From: an uncultured Georgenia sp.
GTDB lineage: Bacteria > Actinomycetota > Actinomycetes > Actinomycetales > Actinomycetaceae
DNA: 10,198 nucleotides
Direction: 5' to 3'
Assembly (NCBI RefSeq): GCF_937958535.1
Contig: NZ_CALGNQ010000117.1
Coordinates: forward strand, 1 to 10,198
Below the pieces are notes generated by a model. That model was not told the DNA's origin. It made no database searches and was given only the letters and a program-made list of their open reading frames with translations. Below, piece after piece: positions 1 to 7,821 of this stretch (positions within the stretch are counted from its first letter, which is position 1; each line of letters opens with the position of its first letter). The position numbers and the translations under genes were made by a program.

Positions 1-2938
1 CGGCCGGTGCGCCCGTGCCGGCTGCCGCACCGTCCGCGTCCAGGGCCCGCGCGCCCGCGGTGTCCGGTGCCTGCGCAGGCGCGGTCCCAGGCGTCTGGTC
101 GGCGGGGGCCGCCGGGCCGGTCGCACCCGGTGCTCCCAGGGTGCCGGCGAGCGGCCACACCGGGTGCTCGCCGGCGAGCGCCTCGACGTTGATGTCGAGC
201 CATGGCGCCAGCTCGCGGATGAGCTCGCTGGGGGTGTGCGGCCCCTCTCCGGCGAAGGTGCGGCGGCACAGGGCGTCGAGGTCGTCGGGGACGTCGGGGC
301 GCAGGCTGCTCGGCGCCACCGGGGTGCCGCCGACCAGCGCGGCGGCCGGGACCTGGGCGGGCAGCTGCCGCCCGTCGGCCGGGGCGGGCCAGGTGCCGGT
401 GAGGGCGAGGTAGAGGAGGCGGACCAGGCCGTCGGTGTCCTGCTGCGCGGCGGCGAGCGGGTCGAGCTCGATGCCGAGGTAGGCGGCCGCGATACCGATG
501 CCGGCGAGGCGGACCTGCCCGTCGGCGGTGACCGAGACCGCGGAGGGCCCGAGGACGAGGTGGTGGACGCCGCGTCTGCGGGCCGCCTCGAGGGCGCTGG
601 CCACCTCGCCGATGATGGCGCGGGCCTGCTCGGCCGGCAGGGTGGCGCTGGTGGCGAGCTCGCCGAGGGAGGGGCCCTTGGCGCTGTCCGTGACGACGAA
701 GGCGCGTCCGTCGTGGGCGCCGACGTCGAGCACCCGCTGGATGCGCGGGTCGTCGACGAGCGCGGCCCGGCGCGCGGCGTCGACGGTCTCGGCGGAGGGC
801 CCCGTCGTCGAGGGGAGCAGGAGCGCCCCGATCTCGCGCTCGAGGATCTCGTCGTGGCCGCGCCAGAGCTCGGTGCCGGGCAGGACGGCGGGCAGCTCGC
901 GGTCGAGCCGGTAGCGGCCGGAGAGCACGATGCTCCGCGTCGGCGCCGGGGCGGTGCCCCGTCCGTGGTCGTCCAGCGTCCTACCCCCTCCGTCCGGCCC
1001 CGTCCCCGGGCTCTGCCTGTGTCCGGCCCCCATGGTAACGAGTGGCTCGGACGCGCCCTGGTCGAGGGTGCTGACCGGTCCCGCGGCGGCCGGAGCGGTC
1101 CCGGCGGGGTCGACGGCGGTGGACTGTCCCGCGCCCGGGGGCCGGCCGCTCGTGCCGTCGTCGGCCGGCGGGCTCCCCGCGGTCGGCGCGGCGGCGGCCC
1201 CGCCCGTGCCGCCGGGGCCCGCCGGGTCGGAACCCGCAGCCCCGGTGCCCTCGGGGCCGGTCTCACCGGTGCGCGCCGCGGCGGGCGAACGCCGCCCGGA
1301 GAGGCGGCGCAGCGCGGACACCACGGGCCGGGCGATGATCTCGAGCTCCGCGACGCGCAGCACGCGCAGGAGCAGGACGTAGCAGCCGAGCATGACACCG
1401 CCGACGAGCGCGACCTTGAGCAGCGCCAGGACCATCCGGGCCACCCAGGACTCGGCGTCGGTGACCGGCCCGAGGAGGTGGAGCAGCCACCAGCCGAGCA
1501 GCAGCGTGGGGGTGACCGCGATGCCCAGCCGCAGGTGGGTGCGCAGCACGCGACCGCCGTCGAGGCTGGGGAGCTTGAGGCGCAGGGCGAGGTAGGCGAC
1601 CACCGAGCCGACGACGTTGGACAGGGCGGTGGCCACACCCGCCCCGACGAGCCACCACTCCGGCGGCAGCAGCGTGGAGACCAGGCAGCCGACGATGACG
1701 ATGACGGTGAGCGGGATCTGCAGCTTGAACAGGGACTTGGTGTCCTCGAAGGCGTAGTAGACCCGCTGGATCATCGTGAAGGCGCCCAGGGCACCGATGC
1801 CCAGGAGCAGCGCGACGACGATGCGGGCGATCCCCTGCGCCTCGGTCGGGGAGGTCGTCGGCACGATGGCCTGGACGAGCGGCAGCGCGAGCACCGCCAG
1901 GGCGCCCCCGGCGAACATGGTGAACACCGCGATGGTGCGCAGCCCGAGGGAGAGGTCGTCACGCACCCGGGCGGTGTCGCCGGCCGCCGCGTAGTCCGAG
2001 ACGCGGGTGAACATCGCCGTCACGAGGGAGACGGTGATGAGCGACTGCGGCAGCAGGTAGAGGAAGTTGGCCTGCTCCCAGGCCGCGTTGCCGGCGACGA
2101 AGCCCTCCCCGCTGTCGGCGGCCGCCGCGGCGAGGTTGGAGATGGCGATGAACCCGAGCTGGGCGACGAGCAGACTGGCGAAGGCCCAGGTCCCGACCTT
2201 GCCCGCCCGGCCGAGCCCGGAGCCGCGCAGCCCCCAGCGCGGCCGGAAGCGGAAGCCGGCGCGCCGCAGCGGCACGATGAGGATGATCGCCTGGACGGCG
2301 ACCCCGAGCGTCGCCGTGCCGCCGATCGCGGCGATGCGCAGCGCGTCCCAGGCGCCCGGGTCCTGGTGGGCACCGGTGGCGGTGCCGCCGAAGACGACGA
2401 TGTAGGCGACCAGCCCGATGATCGCCACGAGGTTGTTCGCCGCCGGGGCCCACATGTAGGGCCCGAAGATCCCGCGGGCGTTGAGCACCTGCCCGAGCAG
2501 GGTGTACATGCCGTAGAAGAAGAGCTGGGGGATGCACCACACGGCGAAGGCGACGGCGAGGTCGAACCACTCCGGTGACAGCTCCGAGGCGTAGACGGAG
2601 ACGAGCACCACCGCGCCGCCGGTGAGCAGCAGGGTGAGGCCGAGCAGCGCCGCGCCCGCCATGGTGAGCAGCCGGTCGACGTACTCCTCACCCCCGTCCC
2701 GCGACCGCATGGCCCGCACGATCTGGGGCACGAGGATGGCGTTGAGCACGCCGCCGGCGACGAGCATGTAGACGACGTTGGGCAGCTTGTTCGCCACTGC
2801 GAAGGAGTTGCCGGCACCGGTGACGCCGATGGCGCCGACGAGCGCGAGGTTGCGCAGCAGCCCGAGTAGTCGGGAGACCAGGGTGCCGGAGAACATGAGG
2901 GCGGCCGACCCGGCCAGTCCGCGCTGCTCGCTGCTCAC
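1..2938 (-). CDS. murJ: MurJ lipid II flippase with C-terminal cytoplasmic pseudokinase domain (C-terminus beyond window)
   Basis: MurJ flips the peptidoglycan precursor lipid II across the cytoplasmic membrane. The frame is open from a GTG at 2938 to the left edge, giving 979 codons with no stop. Residues 1 to about 530 are the multi-pass transporter, including SRLLGLLR near residues 22-29 and KLPN at 51-54. A Pro/Gly/Ala-rich linker follows (about 546-670), then a kinase-like domain from GRYRLD (674-679) to about 910, and a second Pro/Ala-rich stretch. Every catalytic kinase position I can align is lost: the VAIK lysine is Leu, the HRD aspartate is Val795, the catalytic-loop Asn is Ala800, and DFG reads GIG (813-815). 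This makes it a pseudokinase, as in M. tuberculosis MviN (Rv3910), whose tail binds the FHA protein FhaA. A GGAGGGGG ribosome site (2943-2950) supports the start, which overlaps the DUF6049 stop by 4 bases. The full protein is probably about 1,000-1,200 aa. Product call is secure; partner binding is by analogy. Confidence 0.96.
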   Translation of the reverse strand, partial: MSSEQRGLAGSAALMFSGTLVSRLLGLLRNLALVGAIGVTGAGNSFAVANKLPNVVYMLVAGGVLNAILVPQIVRAMRSRDGGEEYVDRLLTMAGAALLGLTLLLTGGAVVLVSVYASELSPEWFDLAVAFAVWCIPQLFFYGMYTLLGQVLNARGIFGPYMWAPAANNLVAIIGLVAYIVVFGGTATGAHQDPGAWDALRIAAIGGTATLGVAVQAIILIVPLRRAGFRFRPRWGLRGSGLGRAGKVGTWAFASLLVAQLGFIAISNLAAAAADSGEGFVAGNAAWEQANFLYLLPQSLITVSLVTAMFTRVSDYAAAGDTARVRDDLSLGLRTIAVFTMFAGGALAVLALPLVQAIVPTTSPTEAQGIARIVVALLLGIGALGAFTMIQRVYYAFEDTKSLFKLQIPLTVIVIVGCLVSTLLPPEWWLVGAGVATALSNVVGSVVAYLALRLKLPSLDGGRVLRTHLRLGIAVTPTLLLGWWLLHLLGPVTDAESWVARMVLALLKVALVGGVMLGCYVLLLRVLRVAELEIIARPVVSALRRLSGRRSPAAARTGETGPEGTGAAGSDPAGPGGTGGAAAAPTAGSPPADDGTSGRPPGAGQSTAVDPAGTAPAAAGPVSTLDQGASEPLVTMGAGHRQSPGTGPDGGGRTLDDHGRGTAPAPTRSIVLSGRYRLDRELPAVLPGTELWRGHDEILEREIGALLLPSTTGPSAETVDAARRAALVDDPRIQRVLDVGAHDGRAFVVTDSAKGPSLGELATSATLPAEQARAIIGEVASALEAARRRGVHHLVLGPSAVSVTADGQVRLAGIGIAAAYLGIELDPLAAAQQDTDGLVRLLYLALTGTWPAPADGRQLPAQVPAAALVGGTPVAPSSLRPDVPDDLDALCRRTFAGEGPHTPSELIRELAPWLDINVEALAGEHPVWPLAGTLGAPGATGPAAPADQTPGTAPAQAPDTAGARALDADGAAAGTGAPA

Positions 2939-5067
2939 GTTGCCCCCTCCGTGCCGGGTAGCGCGCCCCGACGTCCTCTGCGGACCGTGCGGACCAGGCC
3001 GACGACGAGCAGGAGGACGAGCAGCCCGGCCACGACGGCAGTGCCCACAGTCTCCCAGTCGGCCCGCACGCGCACGCGGATCTCCGTCGGCTCGTCGATG
3101 GGCGATCCGTCCGGGGCGGCCAGCACGACGTCGACGACGACGTCGCCGCTGCCGACGGCGTGGACCGGCACCTGGGCCGTCGCGGACTGCTGGGCGGGGA
3201 TCTGCAGGGCGACCTGCTCGTCGACGACGAGTCGCGGGTCACGCGGGACCAGCCGGACGAGGACGTTGGCCGGCAGCGTCATCTCGTTGGTGACGGCGAC
3301 CGGGATGTGGGCCTCGTCGTTGATGAGGTTGAGCGTGCTGCCGGGCCGTGCCGCGACGAGGCCGCGCCGCTGCTCCACCGCGTCCTCGGCGGCCGTGACG
3401 AGCGCGGCCCGGGTGTCGGGCCGCTGCCGCCACGCGGAGGAGGTCAGCTCGAGCAGCGAGGCACGGACCGGGTCGACGAGCTTGGCCGGCTCGTCGAGGA
3501 CACCGGCGAAGGCGGTGGTGCGGGCGAGCACCTCCGACACCCGGCTCAGCTCGGTGGCGTCGATCTCCCCGACCTCGACGACGCTGGCCGGCAGGCTCTC
3601 CCGTTCCAGCTCGGGCGCCGGGTGGTCGAGCATCTCCTCCAGCCCGATGCGCTCGAGCCACGGGGCCTGGGCCAGCGCGGTCAGCTGCTCGGCGAGCAGC
3701 TCGGGGTCGCCGGTGAAGCCACGCGGCACGGTGAGGAGGAGGTCGCGGCGGTCGGCGGGACGCTCGCGGGCGACGACGGCGGTCTCGGCCAGCACGTACT
3801 GGCGGGCGGTGAGCGGGTCGAGCCGGACGACCGCCTGCTCGGCGACCGGGTTGACCGGCAGCAGCTCCCCGGCGAGCAGCCGGGAGAGCCGTTCGTCGGC
3901 GAGCACGGCCGGCAGCGTCTGACCGTTGCTCACCACGTCCGCCCGCGCCGACGGGGTGTAGGTCAGCGGCGTGGTGACGGCCGGTCCGCCGGCCGGCAGG
4001 ACGACGGCTCCCGCCCCGGCGCCGGCCAGGGCGCCGAGCGTCTCCCCGTCCGGGCGCTCCCCGGCGGGCCAGGCGAGGCCCGTGCCCGCGTCGAGCCCGC
4101 TCTGCGCGAGCGCCTCGTCGCGGGCCGCGGCGACCCGCTCGATGAGGTCGCCCCGCCCGGAGTGCGCCAGCGCGGCGGCGTCGGCGTCTGCCCAGAGCAG
4201 CGCGTGCACGGTGCGGCCCGGCCCGGCGGCGAAGCCCTCGATCGCCGAGCGCAGCGCCGTCGGTGCCTCCTTGCGCAGCGGCTGGTCGGTGGGCGAGGAG
4301 GCGGGCTCGGGCTGCGCCGCCGTGAGGTCGAGGACACCGGGGACGTCGACGAGGAGTGCGGGGTCGACGGCGAGGTCGACGGCGGGCCGGTCCAGCGCGT
4401 CGAGGAGCGGTCCGAGACGCTCGGCGGCGACCGCGTGCACGGACGTCCCGCGCTCGCGGGCGGCGGCCCGCTCGGCGGCGGTGGGGGCGGCGGCGGCGAG
4501 CACGGCCAGCGGCATGCGCTCCACCTCGATGTCCGGCCACCACACGACGAAGCTGCGCAGGGCCGCCGGGACCGCCTCCGGCGCGGCGGCGTCGTGCGCG
4601 GTGACCTCGATGCCGCGCGGCCCCCAGGCGGCGTGGCTCGGGGCGAAGGTGACCGACTCGGCCGGCACGGTGAGCGTGAAGGAGACGGTGGAGCCCGGCT
4701 CGACCGGGTCCTCCAGCCGCTCGGCGTGGAGCAGCGTGGTGGTGGAGCGGAAGGTCGGGTCGAGCCACCGCTCCAGCAGCGACCGGCTGATCGGCGTCGA
4801 CTGTTGTGCCCGGAGCCGCAGCTCGGGCAGCTCGAGGGCCGCCGGCGAGTCGTTGGTCACCGTCCCGCGGACGACGAGGTCCTCCCCGGGGGTGAGGATC
4901 GCCGGCTCGATGCCCGTCAGGGCGACCGTCACGCCGTCGTCGGCGGGTTCCTCCGGGGCGGCTGCCGTCGGGGCGACGAGGCCGGGCAGGAGGAGACCGA
5001 GGACCGTGAGGACGAGCACGGCGAGGGCTCGTCGGGCGGCTCCGGACGGGGTCCAGGAGATGCTCAT
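2935..5067 (-). CDS. DUF6049-type exported single-pass membrane protein of unknown function
   Basis: A 710-aa protein in the position of M. tuberculosis Rv3909. It has an N-terminal signal sequence: basic residues at 12-13, a hydrophobic run to about 32, and a likely Ala-x-Ala cleavage near residues 35-37. A beta-rich, Ig-like stretch (about 45-160) follows. The middle (about 175-570) alternates hydrophobic strands and Ala-rich helices, with motifs VDPALL (234-239), WADAD (292-296) and a WP at 333-334; this looks barrel-like, but that is inference. A second beta-rich domain (about 575-668) precedes one transmembrane helix (about 674-692) and a basic cytoplasmic tail. Most of the protein is therefore outside the cell. 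Its ATG overlaps the NUDIX stop (ATGA) and its stop overlaps the murJ start (GTGA). I see no clear ribosome site, which suggests translational coupling to the NUDIX gene. The context suggests a cell-envelope role near MurJ; no reaction can be assigned. The family name is by recognition of layout and synteny, not by a search. Confidence 0.9.
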   Translation of the reverse strand: MSISWTPSGAARRALAVLVLTVLGLLLPGLVAPTAAAPEEPADDGVTVALTGIEPAILTPGEDLVVRGTVTNDSPAALELPELRLRAQQSTPISRSLLERWLDPTFRSTTTLLHAERLEDPVEPGSTVSFTLTVPAESVTFAPSHAAWGPRGIEVTAHDAAAPEAVPAALRSFVVWWPDIEVERMPLAVLAAAAPTAAERAAARERGTSVHAVAAERLGPLLDALDRPAVDLAVDPALLVDVPGVLDLTAAQPEPASSPTDQPLRKEAPTALRSAIEGFAAGPGRTVHALLWADADAAALAHSGRGDLIERVAAARDEALAQSGLDAGTGLAWPAGERPDGETLGALAGAGAGAVVLPAGGPAVTTPLTYTPSARADVVSNGQTLPAVLADERLSRLLAGELLPVNPVAEQAVVRLDPLTARQYVLAETAVVARERPADRRDLLLTVPRGFTGDPELLAEQLTALAQAPWLERIGLEEMLDHPAPELERESLPASVVEVGEIDATELSRVSEVLARTTAFAGVLDEPAKLVDPVRASLLELTSSAWRQRPDTRAALVTAAEDAVEQRRGLVAARPGSTLNLINDEAHIPVAVTNEMTLPANVLVRLVPRDPRLVVDEQVALQIPAQQSATAQVPVHAVGSGDVVVDVVLAAPDGSPIDEPTEIRVRVRADWETVGTAVVAGLLVLLLVVGLVRTVRRGRRGALPGTEGAT
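2943..2950 (-). promoter_or_regulatory. Ribosome binding site of murJ
   Basis: On the minus strand this reads GGAGGGGG, with 7 nt between the GGAGG core and the GTG at 2938. It lies inside the last codons of the upstream DUF6049 gene. It supports the GTG as the true murJ start, so murJ may initiate independently as well as by coupling to the upstream stop. Confidence 0.75.
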
Positions 5068-5585
5068 GCGCGGCCGGCCAGCACGTCCCTTGCGGTGGCG
5101 ACCACACGCCGCTCGTTCGGGTAGGCGAGGCGTGAGGCGACCTCGTCGAGGTTGACCCAGGCGACGTCCTCCGCCTCGTGGTCGGGGTCGTTCTCGATCG
5201 TCAGCTCACCGCCGGTGGCCTCGAGGAGGTAGTGGTGGACCACCTTGTGCACGCGTCGGTCGTCCCCGGAGAACCAGTAGTCGATGGTGGCGAGGTGGCG
5301 CAGCACGCGCCCGGTGATCCCGGTCTCCTCGGCGATCTCCCGCACCGCCGCCTGCTCGGGGGTCTCGTCCCCCTCGAGGTGACCCTTGGGCAGGCACCAC
5401 TCCAGGCGGCCGCCCCGGTTGCGGCGGGCGATGACGGCGGTGAACGCCTGGCGGTCCTCGACCCGCACGACGAGGCCCCCGGCCGACGTCTCGTCCACCA
5501 CGGGCAGCAGCGCCGAGCGCGGGGGCACCGCGCGCGGACGCGGCGGCGTCGGGACGCGACGCCGCGGCGTGGGGACTGCTGACAT
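5064..5585 (-). CDS. NUDIX hydrolase (position of M. tuberculosis mutT4)
   Basis: NUDIX enzymes hydrolyse nucleoside diphosphates linked to another group, with Mg2+. A perfect NUDIX box (G-x5-E-x7-R-E-I-x-E-E-x-G-I) spans residues 68-90, inside a normal beta/alpha core beginning near TSAGGLVV (33-40). The first 30 residues are Pro/Arg-rich and probably flexible. The protein is 173 aa from the ATG at 5585. An in-frame codon at 5627 would add 14 residues, but 5585 is preferred because a GGTGA and a well-placed -10-like hexamer directly precede it. The gene heads the minus-strand operon with DUF6049 and murJ, overlapping the former by ATGA, and is divergent from cca. The place matches Rv3908 (mutT4). 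The substrate cannot be read from sequence: oxidised nucleotides, nucleotide sugars or diadenosine polyphosphates are all possible. Confidence 0.94.
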   Translation of the reverse strand: MSAVPTPRRRVPTPPRPRAVPPRSALLPVVDETSAGGLVVRVEDRQAFTAVIARRNRGGRLEWCLPKGHLEGDETPEQAAVREIAEETGITGRVLRHLATIDYWFSGDDRRVHKVVHHYLLEATGGELTIENDPDHEAEDVAWVNLDEVASRLAYPNERRVVATARDVLAGRA

Positions 5586-5591
5586 ACGGTC

Positions 5592-5597
5592 ACCATA
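5592..5597 (-). promoter_or_regulatory. Predicted -10 element of the NUDIX-DUF6049-murJ operon (possible leaderless start)
   Basis: The minus strand reads TATGGT, which fits the actinobacterial TANNNT -10 pattern. GACCGT (6 nt) follows and then the ATG at 5585, so transcription would begin at or next to the start codon. A GGTGA overlapping this region could instead act as a ribosome site, and GATTAT at 5595-5600 is an alternative -10. No convincing -35 is seen. Confidence 0.45.
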
Positions 5598-5694
5598 ATC
5601 AACGAAACTGGGCGATGCGGCGGCCACGCGCAGTCTTGGTCACATCCGCGGCCGTCCGGGAGCAGCGGCATGGCAGGGCGGGCGCCGGACGTGG

Positions 5695-5700
5695 CAGGCT
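5695..5700 (+). promoter_or_regulatory. Weak -10-like element upstream of cca
   Basis: CAGGCT lies 6 nt before the GTG at 5707, the same spacing as the better TANNNT boxes in this window, but its first base is C rather than T. The 6 nt between, GAGGCG, also resemble a very close ribosome site. Either reading is possible, so this is a weak call. Confidence 0.25.
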
Positions 5701-5706
5701 GAGGCG

Positions 5707-7158
5707 GTGCCGCAGCAGAACGACTCCCCGACCGCGCTCGTGCGCACGGCGGCCGCCGCGCTCACCGCGCTGCCGCCCGCTGTCCTCGAGCTCGGGTCCG
5801 CCTTCGCCGACGCCGGACACGAGCTGGCGCTCGTCGGCGGCCCGGTCCGTGACGCCTTCCTCGGCAAGGTGAGCCACGACCTCGACTTCGCCACCTCCGC
5901 CCGTCCCGAGGAGACCGAGCGGCTGCTCGCCGCGTGGGGCACCGCCCACTGGGACGTCGGCAAGGAGTTCGGCACGATCGGCGCCCGCCGCGGCGACGTC
6001 GTCGTCGAGGTGACGACCTACCGCACCGAGGAGTACGAGCCCGACTCCCGCAAGCCGGTGGTCGCCTACGGCGACACCCTCGAGGGCGACCTGTCCCGCC
6101 GCGACTTCAGCGTCAACGCGATGGCGGTGCGGCTCCCCTCGCTCACCTTCGTCGACCCGTTCGGCGGGCTGGAGGACCTCCACGCCGGTGTGCTGCGCAC
6201 CCCCGCCGACCCGGAGCAGTCCTTCGACGACGACCCGCTGCGCATCATGCGGGCGGCGCGCTTCAGCGCCCAGCTGGGCTTCGACGTCGACCCCGACGTC
6301 ATGGCGGCGATGTCGGCGATGGCCGACCGGCTGGAGATCGTCTCCCCCGAGCGGATCCGCGCCGAGCTCGAGCGGCTCATCCTCAGCGAGCGCCCGCGCC
6401 GTGGGATCGAGCTCATGGTCTACACCGGGGTGGCGGCCGTCGTGCTGCCCGAGGTCGACGAGCTGCAGCGCACCGTCGACGAGCACGGCCGGCACAAGGA
6501 CGTCTACGAGCACTCCCTCGTCGTCCTCGACCAGGCCATCGCGCTGGAGACCGGCCCGGACGGCCCGGTGCCGCGGCCCGACCTGGTGCTGCGGCTGGCC
6601 GCGCTGCTCCACGACATCGGCAAGCCGGCGACGCGTCGCTTCGAGCCCGGTGGCGGAGTGAGCTTCCACCACCACGAGCTCGTCGGCGCGCGGATGGCGG
6701 CCAAGCGTCTGCGGGCGCTGCGGTTCGACAAGCAGACCGTCAAGGACGTCGCCCGGCTGGTCGAGCTGCACCTGCGCTTCCACGGCTACGGCGAGAGCAA
6801 GTGGACCGACTCCGCGGTGCGCCGGTACGTCACCGACGCCGGCCACCTGCTGGAGCGGCTGCACCGCCTCACCCGGGCCGACTGCACGACGCGGAACCGT
6901 CGCAAGGCGATGCGCCTGGCCGCGGCTTACGACGACCTCGAGCAGCGGATCGCCGAGCTCGCCCGGCAGGAGGAGCTGGCCAAGATCCGGCCGGACCTCA
7001 ACGGCGAGCAGATCATGGAGATCCTCGGCGTCCCGCCCGGTCCCGTCGTCGGCAAGGCGTACAGGTACCTGCTCGGCCTGCGCATGGAGCACGGCCCGCT
7101 CGGTGAGGACGTCGCCCGCGAGCGTCTCCTCCAGTGGTGGGAGCAGCAGGAGACGTAG
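5707..7158 (+). CDS. cca: CCA tRNA nucleotidyltransferase (class II, with HD domain)
   Basis: This enzyme adds or repairs the 3' CCA end of tRNAs using CTP and ATP in the cytoplasm. The 483-aa protein has the class II nucleotidyltransferase head: GGPVRD at residues 44-49 and the metal-binding DLD at 58-60, then RRDFSVNAMA (131-140) and DDPLRIMRAARF (174-185). The helical neck, with SPERIRAELERL (213-224), selects the nucleotide in this family. An HD-type domain follows, with LLHDIGK at 300-306 and a later His cluster. The GTG at 5707 gives the N-terminus expected for actinobacterial homologues. It corresponds to M. tuberculosis Rv3907c, named pcnA there although it is a CCA enzyme by family. 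It is divergent from the NUDIX operon and converges on the carbonic anhydrase gene. Single-gene transcription is likely. Confidence 0.96.
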   Translation: MPQQNDSPTALVRTAAAALTALPPAVLELGSAFADAGHELALVGGPVRDAFLGKVSHDLDFATSARPEETERLLAAWGTAHWDVGKEFGTIGARRGDVVVEVTTYRTEEYEPDSRKPVVAYGDTLEGDLSRRDFSVNAMAVRLPSLTFVDPFGGLEDLHAGVLRTPADPEQSFDDDPLRIMRAARFSAQLGFDVDPDVMAAMSAMADRLEIVSPERIRAELERLILSERPRRGIELMVYTGVAAVVLPEVDELQRTVDEHGRHKDVYEHSLVVLDQAIALETGPDGPVPRPDLVLRLAALLHDIGKPATRRFEPGGGVSFHHHELVGARMAAKRLRALRFDKQTVKDVARLVELHLRFHGYGESKWTDSAVRRYVTDAGHLLERLHRLTRADCTTRNRRKAMRLAAAYDDLEQRIAELARQEELAKIRPDLNGEQIMEILGVPPGPVVGKAYRYLLGLRMEHGPLGEDVARERLLQWWEQQET

Positions 7159-7231
7159 CGCGCCCGGGCTCCAGCCCGCACCGCCGGTGCCGGGGCCTCA
7201 CCGCACACCCCGGTGGGTGCTGCAGCACACC
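7159..7231. terminator. Convergent gap with hairpin-forming sequence, possible bidirectional terminator
   Basis: This gap lies between two convergent stop codons. It contains an inverted repeat at 7165-7178 (arms CGGGCT and AGCCCG, 2-nt centre), a CACCG/CGGTG pair at about 7199-7214, and a 12-bp perfect palindrome GTGCTGCAGCAC at 7217-7228. No run of T follows on either strand, so a classical intrinsic terminator is not shown. GC-rich actinobacterial terminators often lack one. Position is the main support. Confidence 0.3.
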
Positions 7232-7747
7232 TCAGGCGACGGGCTCGAGGAGGCCGGTGTCGACGTCGTAGAGGAACCCGCCGGCGGCCACGGTGTCGGG
7301 GATGAGCGGGTGGGAGCGGACCTTGGCCACCTCGGCGCGGATCGACTGCAGCTGGTCGGTGATGACGCCGAGCGACATCCAGCTGGCGTCCTGCCCGCTG
7401 CGGCGGCCGATCTCCGCCTGGAGCTGCTCCTCGGAGCTGGAGGCCATGGCGCACCGGGTGTGGTGGATGACGAGCACCCGGTCCACGTTGAGCAGGGTGA
7501 CGCCGAGGACGAGGGCGACGAGCACCTGGTCGGTGACCCGGCCGCCCGGGTTGCGCAGGATCTTCGCGTCGCCGGGGACGAGACCGATCATGCCCAGCGG
7601 GTCGATGCGGGAGTCCATGCAGGTGACCACCGCGATCCCGGCACGGGCCACGCCGTCGAAGCCGGAGAGCCGGAAGTCGTCCGCGTAGCGGCGGTTGGCG
7701 GCGAGGAGGTCGGCGAAGGCGGCGCCGGGCTGCTCGGCTGAGGTCAT
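7232..7747 (-). CDS. Beta-class carbonic anhydrase
   Basis: Interconverts CO2 and bicarbonate with a zinc ion, in the cytoplasm. The 171-aa protein has the beta-class zinc site: Cys43 in CMDSR (43-47), with the Asp45-Arg47 dyad, and His96 and Cys99 in HTRC. GDAKILRNPGGR (59-70) is the usual segment after the first motif. The length and layout fit the short clade that includes M. tuberculosis Rv1284. The ATG at 7747 is chosen because the conserved fold begins near residue 10. The frame stays open far upstream, but only as a shadow of the MFS gene. No ribosome site precedes the ATG (the 6 bases before it are CGCCCC), while a TANNNT box lies 6 nt upstream, which suggests a leaderless mRNA. It lies 74 bases downstream of the MFS stop and may also be reached by read-through from there. 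It probably supplies bicarbonate for carboxylation or pH balance. Confidence 0.94.
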   Translation of the reverse strand: MTSAEQPGAAFADLLAANRRYADDFRLSGFDGVARAGIAVVTCMDSRIDPLGMIGLVPGDAKILRNPGGRVTDQVLVALVLGVTLLNVDRVLVIHHTRCAMASSSEEQLQAEIGRRSGQDASWMSLGVITDQLQSIRAEVAKVRSHPLIPDTVAAGGFLYDVDTGLLEPVA

Positions 7748-7753
7748 GGGGCG

Positions 7754-7759
7754 ACGGTA
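7754..7759 (-). promoter_or_regulatory. Predicted -10 element of the carbonic anhydrase gene (leaderless start)
   Basis: The minus strand reads TACCGT, then CGCCCC, then the ATG at 7747. TANNNT exactly 6 nt before a start codon with no purine-rich ribosome site is the expected layout for a leaderless transcript in Actinomycetota. No good -35 is visible at 16-18 nt. The box lies in the short gap after the MFS gene, so the anhydrase could have its own promoter. Confidence 0.5.
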
Positions 7760-7821
7760 CTCGGGTGACCCGGGGCCGGTGTCGCCGTGCCCAGGCGCTG
7801 GACGCCCCGCCCGGGCCCGTC

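Larger units (their letters stand above)
5586..5706. promoter_or_regulatory. Divergent intergenic region between the NUDIX operon and cca
   Basis: These 121 bases separate two start codons facing away from each other, so both transcription units must start here or further upstream. The NUDIX side includes the only notably AT-rich patch (5592-5605). I see no terminator or strong inverted repeat. Clear -35 boxes are not evident for either gene. Confidence 0.6.

Noticed and set aside
164..2578. Long plus-strand open frame (804 codons) opposite murJ
   Set aside because: Its translation is biased to Gly, Arg, Asp and Glu with no recognisable fold, as expected for the complement of a high-GC gene. 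The minus-strand frame is a clear MurJ.
3160..5124. Long plus-strand open frame (654 codons) opposite the DUF6049 gene
   Set aside because: Low-complexity Gly/Arg-rich translation; a mirror of GC-rich codon use in the real gene, with no supporting start or motif.
5586..5627. A 14-residue longer NUDIX start at 5627
   Set aside because: The extra residues are not part of the fold, and the start at 5585 has better upstream signals. It cannot be excluded completely.
5599..7092. Long minus-strand open frame (497 codons) opposite cca
   Set aside because: The plus strand encodes all CCA-enzyme motifs; the antisense translation has no family features.
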